A stretch of DNA of 6,264 nt from Chloroflexales bacterium. Its GTDB lineage: Bacteria > Chloroflexota > Chloroflexia > Chloroflexales > Chloroflexaceae. Made by a program: the position numbers and the translations under genes. Below the pieces are notes generated by a model. It saw nothing but the letters and a program-made list of their open reading frames with translations. It was not told the DNA's origin and did no database searches. The DNA lies in contig JAAXUL010000493.1 of the NCBI GenBank assembly GCA_013336035.1, positions 1 through 6,264 on the forward strand. The letters run 5' to 3'. How positions within the stretch are numbered: the stretch's first letter is position 1; each line of letters starts with the position of its first letter. Positions 1-5,005 of the stretch are shown one piece after another.

Positions 1-224
1 GCGAGATCGAGCTCACCGTGGCGCTGGGCAGCAGCGCCGAGGCGGTCGACCAGGCCTTCGCCGCGGCCTTCCTGCAGCTCGCGCGCCTCGACTGCGGGTG
101 TGAGCCGCAGATCGAGCCCGGCACCCTGGTATACCTGTCCGCGCCGGTCGAGCTGTCAAAGGATGCTACGGGCTCGCGCTACCGGGCGTCGCTCCAGGCC
201 ACCCTGCTCGTCCCCCAGCCGTAG
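1..224 (+). CDS. 3' end of an unrecognised protein gene (partial)
   Basis: This is the C-terminal part (about 73 residues) of a plus-strand gene that begins left of the window and stops at TAG 222-224. The frame is open back to base 3 and nearly every codon ends in G or C, as in the genes to the right, so it looks truly coding. A GTG at 18 is available but nothing marks it as a start. The fragment has an alanine-rich, probably helical first part, a Cys-Gly-Cys near the middle, and a tail rich in hydrophobic and beta-forming residues that ends in LLVPQP. I see no signal, membrane segment or familiar motif. It converges on the mch operon and so belongs to a different transcript. I do not recognise the family and assign no function. 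Confidence 0.6.
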   Translation, partial: EIELTVALGSSAEAVDQAFAAAFLQLARLDCGCEPQIEPGTLVYLSAPVELSKDATGSRYRASLQATLLVPQP

Positions 225-233
225 GCGCGGCTT

Positions 234-332
234 GGCCCTCCCCCGTTCGCTGCGCGCGCAGGCGAGGGGGGAGTTAGAGCGCATAGGAGCCCTGCCCCCC
301 TCTCCTGTGGTCGTAGGCTACGGGTGAGGGCC
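234..332. repeat. Palindromic intergenic element with two hairpins (REP/MITE-like)
   Basis: The element lies between two convergent genes. Its ends are a 7-bp inverted repeat, GGCCCTC at 234-240 and GAGGGCC at 326-332. Inside are two imperfect hairpins. In the first (238-273), CTCCCCC pairs with GGGGGAG and an inner TCGC pairs with GCGA. In the second (298-330), 13-nt arms pair with one mismatch and two G-T wobbles. GAGGGGGG (264-271) can also pair with CCCCCCTC (295-302), so alternative folds exist. The second hairpin begins 12 nt past the mch stop codon, so it could end or protect the mch transcript and, read the other way, the upstream gene's transcript. Neither side has a T-tract, so it is not a standard intrinsic terminator. 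The shape suggests a dispersed intergenic repeat, but other copies cannot be seen here. Confidence 0.5.
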
Positions 333-343
333 TCAACGCCAGC

Positions 344-1402
344 TCACCCCCGGCGCGGCATCAGCACGGTGTAGTCGAAGTCGAGGACGACGGTGGGCTC
401 ATACTTGCCCTCGGCGTCCTGGTAGGGGAAGTCGTGGCACCGCCGGTCTTTGGTAGCCACGCTGCGCAGGCGCAGCGCGCCGAGGTCGCGCCGCCCCGGC
501 AGCTCCAGCTTCGCGAGGACCTCGGACCAGGCGTAGATGGTGTCGCCGGCGAAGGTGGGGTTGGTGTGGCGCCCGCCGTTGATCGCCACGATGGTCTGGG
601 CGTTGGCCAGGCCGTTGAACGAGAGCGCGCGGGCCAGGCTGATGATGTGCCCGCCGTAGACGATCCGGCGCCCGAAGCGCCCCTCGCGCTCGACGTGCTG
701 GTTGAAGTGGACCTTCGCCGTGTTCTGGTACAGGCGGGTGGCCAGCATGTGCTCGGCCTCCTCGACCGTCATACCGTCCACGTGGTCGATCCGCTCGCCG
801 ACAGCGTAGTCGTCCCAGAGGTGGGGGCTGCCCGCCAGGGCGCTGTCGTAGCGCGCGGGGTCGAGCGCGAGCGGCACGACCAGATCGGCGGCGCCGACGG
901 CCTCGGGCAGGTCAGGCACGAGCGGCTCGGGCGCGGGCGCCGCCAGGTCGCGCTTGCGCACCATCACCCAGCGGCTATACTCGACCACCAGCTCGCCGCG
1001 CTGGTTGGTGCCGGTAGTGTGCACATAGACCACGCCGCTCTTGCCGTCCTTATTCTGGCGCAGCCCGGTCACCGTCGAGGTGCTGGTGAGCGTGTCGCCG
1101 GGGTAGACCGGCTGCCCGAAGCGCCCGCCCGCGTAGCCCAGGTTGGCGATGGCGTTGAGCGAGATATCGGGCACCGTCTTGCCGAAGACGATGTGGAAGG
1201 CGAGCAGGCTATCGACCGGCGCGCGCGGCAGGCCCATGGCGGCGGCGAAGGGCGCCGACGAGGTCAGGGCGAAGCGCGGGCCGAACAGGGCCGTGTAGAG
1301 CGCCACATCGCCCTCGGTGAGCGTGCGCGGGGTGGCGTGCACAAGCTTCTGGCCGGGCCGAAAGTCCTCGAAGAAGTTGCCCGGCTGCGTCTTCGCGCTC
1401 AT
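344..1402 (-). CDS. mch: Beta-methylmalyl-CoA dehydratase (mesaconyl-C1-CoA hydratase)
   Basis: Cytosolic enzyme of 352 residues that removes water from erythro-beta-methylmalyl-CoA to give mesaconyl-C1-CoA, the step after Mcl in glyoxylate assimilation by the 3-hydroxypropionate bi-cycle. It is built as a double hot-dog (MaoC-like) protein. The N-terminal half carries FGQPVYPGDTL (residues 95-105) and the C-terminal half a matching FAGDTIYAW (284-292). The VYGGHIISLAR stretch (248-258) is typical of the hydratase half. A conserved block around residues 224-240 (YQNTAKVHFN followed by HVERE) probably lines the active site. Long stretches match the Chloroflexus aurantiacus Mch as I remember it, from the N-terminus to the terminal LMPRRG. 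The start is ATG at 1402, supported by an AGGAGG five nucleotides upstream. It is the last gene of the operon, 72 nt after mcl. That Shine-Dalgarno lies inside a perfect hairpin, so translation may be controlled separately from mcl. Confidence 0.95.
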   Translation of the reverse strand: MSAKTQPGNFFEDFRPGQKLVHATPRTLTEGDVALYTALFGPRFALTSSAPFAAAMGLPRAPVDSLLAFHIVFGKTVPDISLNAIANLGYAGGRFGQPVYPGDTLTSTSTVTGLRQNKDGKSGVVYVHTTGTNQRGELVVEYSRWVMVRKRDLAAPAPEPLVPDLPEAVGAADLVVPLALDPARYDSALAGSPHLWDDYAVGERIDHVDGMTVEEAEHMLATRLYQNTAKVHFNQHVEREGRFGRRIVYGGHIISLARALSFNGLANAQTIVAINGGRHTNPTFAGDTIYAWSEVLAKLELPGRRDLGALRLRSVATKDRRCHDFPYQDAEGKYEPTVVLDFDYTVLMPRRG

Positions 1403-1407
1403 AAGAA

Positions 1408-1426
1408 CCTCCTGAGAAGCAGGAGG
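1408..1426 (-). promoter_or_regulatory. mch ribosome-binding site inside a perfect hairpin
   Basis: Read as mRNA, CCTCCTG, a 5-nt loop (CTTCT) and CAGGAGG form a perfect 7-bp stem-loop. The 3' arm holds the complete AGGAGG Shine-Dalgarno of mch (1408-1413), which ends 5 nt before the ATG. The 5' arm carries CCTCC, the same core as the anti-Shine-Dalgarno of 16S rRNA, so the fold hides the whole ribosome-binding site. The sequence shows the pairing directly. That it lowers or tunes mch translation, by temperature, by ribosomes arriving from mcl, or by a bound factor, is inference. Confidence 0.7.
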
Positions 1427-1431
1427 GTACT

Positions 1432-1456
1432 CACGGGAGGGCCAGGCCCACCCGTG
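1432..1456 (-). promoter_or_regulatory. Strong intercistronic hairpin between mcl and mch
   Basis: This is a 25-nt symmetric palindrome. CACGGG (1432-1437) pairs with CCCGTG (1451-1456), GGGC (1439-1442) pairs with GCCC (1446-1449), and there is one mismatched pair (1438/1450) and a 3-nt loop. In mRNA this gives ten G-C-rich pairs with a single U-U mismatch. No U-tract follows, so it is unlikely to be a simple intrinsic terminator. It could protect the 3' end of an mcl transcript or slow polymerase before mch. It shares bases 1446-1456 with the repeat-based hairpin next to it, so the two cannot form together. Confidence 0.55.
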
Positions 1457-1469
1457 GACCCACCCGTGG
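1447..1469. repeat. Two tandem copies of an 11-bp repeat after mcl
   Basis: CCCACCCGTGG occurs at 1447-1457 and again at 1459-1469, a 12-bp period with a single base between copies. Each unit is itself nearly palindromic. The pair can fold into a hairpin closed by GCCCAC (1446-1451) and GTGGGC (1466-1471), with an inner GTG/CAC pairing. It begins three bases past the mcl stop codon on the transcript. It may be simple slippage duplication, a protein-binding site, or one side of an RNA switch with the overlapping palindrome at 1432-1456. Confidence 0.6.
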
Positions 1470-1474
1470 GCAGA

Positions 1475-2518
1475 TTAGAGGCCGTAGGCCTTGGCGAGCT
1501 CGGGGTCCTTCCGGGCGACGAGGCGGGCCAGGTCGACGATCACCTTGGCCTGCTTCCAGGTGGCATCATCCTGCATCTTGCCGTCGATCATCGCCACGCC
1601 GGCGCCGCTGGGCATAGCCTCGAGGATACGCTTGGCGAAGAGCACCTCGGCCACATCGGGGCTGAAGACGCGCTTGGCGATCGCGATCTGGTTGGGGGCG
1701 AGCGACCACGCCCCGGTGCAGCCCATCAGGAAGGCGTTGCGGAACTGGGACTCGCAGGCCGCCTCGTCCTTCAGGTCGCCGAAGGGGCCGTAGAAGGCGC
1801 GGATGCCGTGGGCGACGCAGGCGTCGACCATCTTGGCGACCGTATAGTGCCACAGATCCTGCTGGGAGAAGGCCCGCTGCTCCTGGCCCTCCTGGGGGTC
1901 GGCGAGCACGCCGTAGAAGGGGTGGCCGCCGCCGACGCGGGTGGTCTTCATGCCGCGCGAGGCGGCCAGGTCGGCGGGGCCCAGGCTCATGCCGTGCATG
2001 CGCGGGCTGGCCCCGGCGATCTGCTCGACATTCATCACGCCCTGGGCGGTCTCGAGCAGGGCGTGCAGCAGGATCGGCTTCTTCACCTCGTACTTGGCCT
2101 CGAGCAGCGCCAGGTACTGGTCCACGAAGTGGATATCCCACGGCCCCTCGACCTTGGGGATCATGATCACATCGAGCTTATTGCCGACCGAGCGCACCAG
2201 ATCGGTCATATCGTCGAGGAACCAGGGGCTATTGAGGGCGTTCACACGGATCCAGAGGGCCGTATCGCCGAAGTAGTGGGTGGCCGCGGCCTCGATGAAG
2301 CCGGCGCGGGCCGCCTCTTTGGCGTCGAGGGGGATGGCGTCCTCGAGGTTGCCGCAGAGCACATCGACCTGCCGGGCCGTATCGGGCAGCCTGGCGCGGA
2401 TCTTCTCGATATGGGGCGGGAAGAAGTGGATCATGCGCTCGGGGCGCACCGGCAACTCGCGCAGCGGCTGCGGCGCCCCGGCCGCCAAGGGCTTATAGAA
2501 GTGGACGGGTGGCTTCAT
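1475..2518 (-). CDS. mcl: (S)-malyl-CoA / beta-methylmalyl-CoA / (S)-citramalyl-CoA lyase
   Basis: Trifunctional Mg2+-dependent lyase of 347 residues in the HpcH/HpaI (CitE-like) TIM-barrel superfamily. In the bi-cycle it splits malyl-CoA into acetyl-CoA and glyoxylate, condenses glyoxylate with propionyl-CoA to beta-methylmalyl-CoA, and cleaves citramalyl-CoA into acetyl-CoA and pyruvate. Visible landmarks are GNLEDAI (56-62), the WIRVN strand with the expected catalytic Arg91, MIPKVEGP (119-126), ALLETAQG with metal ligand Glu156, and SLGPADLAAS with metal ligand Asp183. The C-terminal MIDGKMQDDATW segment (310-321) supplies the acidic residue (Asp312 or Asp318) that reaches a neighbouring subunit in known structures. 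No key residue is missing, and length and sequence are close to the Chloroflexus enzyme. The ATG at 2518 is backed by AAGGAGGG eight nucleotides upstream. It follows mct by 33 nt, in the same operon. Confidence 0.96.
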   Translation of the reverse strand: MKPPVHFYKPLAAGAPQPLRELPVRPERMIHFFPPHIEKIRARLPDTARQVDVLCGNLEDAIPLDAKEAARAGFIEAAATHYFGDTALWIRVNALNSPWFLDDMTDLVRSVGNKLDVIMIPKVEGPWDIHFVDQYLALLEAKYEVKKPILLHALLETAQGVMNVEQIAGASPRMHGMSLGPADLAASRGMKTTRVGGGHPFYGVLADPQEGQEQRAFSQQDLWHYTVAKMVDACVAHGIRAFYGPFGDLKDEAACESQFRNAFLMGCTGAWSLAPNQIAIAKRVFSPDVAEVLFAKRILEAMPSGAGVAMIDGKMQDDATWKQAKVIVDLARLVARKDPELAKAYGL

Positions 2519-2526
2519 CGCGGTGT

Positions 2527-2534
2527 CCCTCCTT
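2527..2534 (-). promoter_or_regulatory. Strong Shine-Dalgarno of mcl
   Basis: AAGGAGGG on the minus strand lies 8 nt before the mcl ATG, near-ideal spacing, in the 33-nt gap after mct. It is the only plainly unobstructed strong site in the cluster: smtB and mct have weak sites or none, and the mch site is buried in a hairpin. This suggests Mcl, which acts three times in the cycle, is translated most independently. The rate difference is an inference. Confidence 0.75.
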
Positions 2535-2551
2535 GGGTGTGCTAGGTGTGC

Positions 2552-3772
2552 TTACGCGGGCCCGGCCACGACGCCCTCGTCGTGCAGCCTGGCCACCTCG
2601 CCCTCGCTGAGGCCGAGGGTCTCGAGCAGGATCTCGTCGGTGTGCTCGCCCAGGCGCGGCGCGGGCATAGCCGGCAGACGCGCCACCTGGCTGAAGTCGA
2701 GGGGCGAGCCGGGCATGAGGTACGGGCCGACCCCTGGCTGCTCGACCATGCTGAAGAGCGGGTTGGCGGGCGAGCAGTCGGGGTCGACCGCGATGGCATC
2801 GCGCAGGGTTCGGTACGGGCCCCACGTGACGCGGTGGGCCTCGAAGGTGCGGCGCACCTCATCCAGGGTGCGGGTGTGGAACCAGGGCTCGAGCAGGCTG
2901 GCGATCGCGTGCCGCGCGCGAAAACGGTTGCCCTCATCGCCCAGGTCAAGGCCTAGCCGCACGCCAAGGGCGCTGAAGCTGTCGCCCAGGCCGGTCGCCT
3001 TGCAGAGGCAGCTCCACTGCAGGTCGGTCAGGCCCACGACCATCGCCCGCTTACCGTCGAGGGTCTCGAAGTCGCGGCCGAAGGCGCCGTAGAGGTAGTT
3101 GCCGTAGCGCGGCCGGTCGGCCTCGTTGACCATAGCCTCGGCGATCATGCCGAAGTTGCCGAGCATCGCCAGGCCGACGTCCTTCAGGGCGAGGGTGACC
3201 AGCTGGCCCTCGCCGGTGAGGCGCCGGTGGCGCTCGGCGGCGAGCATACCGACCGCGATCAGGTGGCCGGAGATCATATCCCAGGCGGGCAGGACGTGGT
3301 TGACCGGCTCGGGCGTGTCGGTGGGGCCGGTCATGGTGGGCATGCCGAGCTGCGGGTTGACGGTGTAGTCCACCTCGGAGCCGCCGTCGCGGCGGCCGAG
3401 CAGGTTGACCATGATCAGGTCGGCGCGGTGGGCGCGCAGGGCCTCGTAGCTGAGCCAGCCGCGGGCCGGGAAGTTGGTGCTGAAGAGGCCGGCGCCCTCG
3501 CCGGGGGCGCAGATCAGCCGGGTCAGCAGCTCTTGCCCGGCGGGCTTGCGGATATCGACCGCGATCGAGCGCTTGCCCTTATTGAGGCCGGCCCAGAAGA
3601 GGCTGTGGGCGCCGTCGCGGGTGACGGGCCAGCGCTTATAGTCGAGGCCGCCGCCGATCGGGTCGAAGCGGATCACCTCGGCGCCGAGCTGGGCCAGGGT
3701 CATACCGCCGAGGGGCGCCGCGACAAAGGCCGAGCCCTCAACAACGCGCAGGCCAGAGAGGATGCCGTTCAT
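2552..3772 (-). CDS. mct: Mesaconyl-CoA C1-C4 CoA-transferase
   Basis: Family III (CaiB/BaiF) CoA-transferase of 406 residues that moves CoA within one molecule, turning mesaconyl-C1-CoA into mesaconyl-C4-CoA. The intramolecular reaction is known for the Chloroflexus enzyme and assumed here from close similarity. The N-terminal CoA-binding part starts with GLRVVEGSAFVAAPLGG (residues 7-23). The expected catalytic aspartate is Asp165 in LPAWD, the same residue number I recall for C. aurantiacus Mct, whereas ordinary family III members have GD at this point. Further landmarks are RHRRLTGEGQ in the middle and GEHTDEILLETLG near the C-terminus. It differs clearly from the two transferases upstream, which resemble each other more. 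The ATG at 3772 comes one base after the smtB stop codon with only a weak GGTGAT-like site before it, so translational coupling to smtB is likely. Confidence 0.95.
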   Translation of the reverse strand: MNGILSGLRVVEGSAFVAAPLGGMTLAQLGAEVIRFDPIGGGLDYKRWPVTRDGAHSLFWAGLNKGKRSIAVDIRKPAGQELLTRLICAPGEGAGLFSTNFPARGWLSYEALRAHRADLIMVNLLGRRDGGSEVDYTVNPQLGMPTMTGPTDTPEPVNHVLPAWDMISGHLIAVGMLAAERHRRLTGEGQLVTLALKDVGLAMLGNFGMIAEAMVNEADRPRYGNYLYGAFGRDFETLDGKRAMVVGLTDLQWSCLCKATGLGDSFSALGVRLGLDLGDEGNRFRARHAIASLLEPWFHTRTLDEVRRTFEAHRVTWGPYRTLRDAIAVDPDCSPANPLFSMVEQPGVGPYLMPGSPLDFSQVARLPAMPAPRLGEHTDEILLETLGLSEGEVARLHDEGVVAGPA

Positions 3773-3773
3773 G

Positions 3774-4994
3774 TTAGATCACCCGCTTTGCGCGTAGCTC
3801 CTCGATCTGCTGCTCGTCCAAGCCGAGCAGGTCGCGGAGCACCTCATTCGTATGCTCGCCGAGCTTCGGGCCCAGGTGCTCGATCCTGCCGGGGGTCTCG
3901 GAGAGGGCCGGGATCACCCCGGGGATGATCACCGTCTCGCCCGTCTCAGGCTCGTCCATAGCGACGAGGTTGCGCCGGGCGTGGAACTGGCGGTCGCCGA
4001 AGATATCGGCGATATTATTCAGGGGCGCGGCCGGCGTGGCGGTGGCGTAGCAGCGCTCCAGCACCTCCTCGCGCGAGAGCGAGCCGCACCAGTCGCGCAC
4101 GATCTCATTGACATCGTGGCGGTGCTCGAGGCGGATCTTCTGGTCGCCGTAGATGCTAGACGAGGCCAGCTCGGGCCGGTCCATGGCCTTGGCCAGGCGC
4201 GCGAAGAGCTTGTCGGTCGCGCACGAGATCGCGACCCACTTGCCGTCGCGGGTGGGGAAGTGCCCGTGGGGGCAGGCGAAGTCGTTGTGCGAGGGGCCGT
4301 GGCGCTCGCGGACCACGCCGTACATACCGTAGGCCGGCGCGAGCTCGTCGGTGCAGCGGAAGACCGACTCGTAGAGGGCGGCGTCGACGTACTGGCCGCA
4401 GCCGGTGCGATCGCGGTGGCGCAGGGCCATCAGCACGCCGATGCAGCCGTAGAGGCCGGTCAGGTAGTCGCCGAGGGTGGTCGAGCCGGGGGTGACCGGG
4501 GTGCCGCGCGGCATGCCGGCCAGGTAGGCGATGCCGCCGACGGCGTGGGCGACGCGGGCGAAGCCGGGCCGGTCGCTGTAGGGGCCAGTCTGGCCATAGC
4601 CCGTCACGCGCAGCATAATCAGGCCGGGGTTGATCGCGTGCAGCACCTCCCAGCCCAGGCCCCACTTCTCCAGGGTGCCGGTGCGAAAGTTCTCGCAGAG
4701 CACATCAGAGCGGGCGATCAGCTCCTTGAATAGCTCGACGCCCTCGGGGCGGTGCAGGTCGATGGTGACCGAGCGCTTGTTGCGGGCCTCGCTGAGCCAG
4801 GTGAGGGTATCGCCGCGGCGGGTCGGGGTGCCGAAGCGGCGCAGGGCGTCGCCGCCGACGGGGTGCTCGACCTTGAGCACGTCGGCGCCAAACTCGCCAA
4901 GGATAGTCGCGCAGTAGGGCGCGGCGATCACCGTGGCGACATCGATCACGCGGATGCCGGCGAGCGGCAGGCCGGGGCTAGTCTTCTCAGTCAT
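3774..4994 (-). CDS. smtB: Succinyl-CoA:(S)-malate CoA-transferase, second subunit
   Basis: Family III CoA-transferase of 406 residues, predicted to pair with the paralogue upstream and carry CoA from succinyl-CoA to malate (and probably citramalate), giving malyl-CoA for Mcl. Motifs run in family order: GIRVIDVATVIAAPYC (13-28), GEFGADVLKVEHP (33-45), RNKRSVTIDL (71-80), ENFRTGT (101-107) and GYGQTGPY (132-139). The catalytic aspartate is expected to be Asp176 in TLGDYLTG. PHGHF (242-246) stands where many family members have a tyrosine-containing PY motif, and GEHTNEVL lies near the C-terminus. The ATG at 4994 precedes LPLAGIRVID, the usual N-terminus. The 11-nt gap after smtA has no clear Shine-Dalgarno, suggesting coupling. 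Function rests on the cluster. The A/B naming follows order and size and could be reversed. Confidence 0.85.
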   Translation of the reverse strand: MTEKTSPGLPLAGIRVIDVATVIAAPYCATILGEFGADVLKVEHPVGGDALRRFGTPTRRGDTLTWLSEARNKRSVTIDLHRPEGVELFKELIARSDVLCENFRTGTLEKWGLGWEVLHAINPGLIMLRVTGYGQTGPYSDRPGFARVAHAVGGIAYLAGMPRGTPVTPGSTTLGDYLTGLYGCIGVLMALRHRDRTGCGQYVDAALYESVFRCTDELAPAYGMYGVVRERHGPSHNDFACPHGHFPTRDGKWVAISCATDKLFARLAKAMDRPELASSSIYGDQKIRLEHRHDVNEIVRDWCGSLSREEVLERCYATATPAAPLNNIADIFGDRQFHARRNLVAMDEPETGETVIIPGVIPALSETPGRIEHLGPKLGEHTNEVLRDLLGLDEQQIEELRAKRVI

Positions 4995-5005
4995 AGCGCA
5001 CCGTA

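Noticed and set aside
298..330. Hairpin after mch as a classical intrinsic terminator
   Set aside because: No T-rich run follows on either strand. It is kept only as part of an intergenic palindromic element.
434..2545. A 703-codon plus-strand open frame running antisense across mch, the spacer and mcl
   Set aside because: It is in codon phase with both real genes, so a stop would need TTA, CTA or TCA in them, which GC-rich genes rarely use. Its product is a low-complexity Gly/Ala/Val/His-rich string with no recognisable fold, while the minus strand gives two well-conserved enzymes.
3227..4733. Long plus-strand open frames opposite mct and smtB (3227-3928 and 3852-4733)
   Set aside because: These are antisense shadows in GC-rich DNA: composition is biased, no motifs are seen, and the minus-strand genes are full length with intact catalytic residues.
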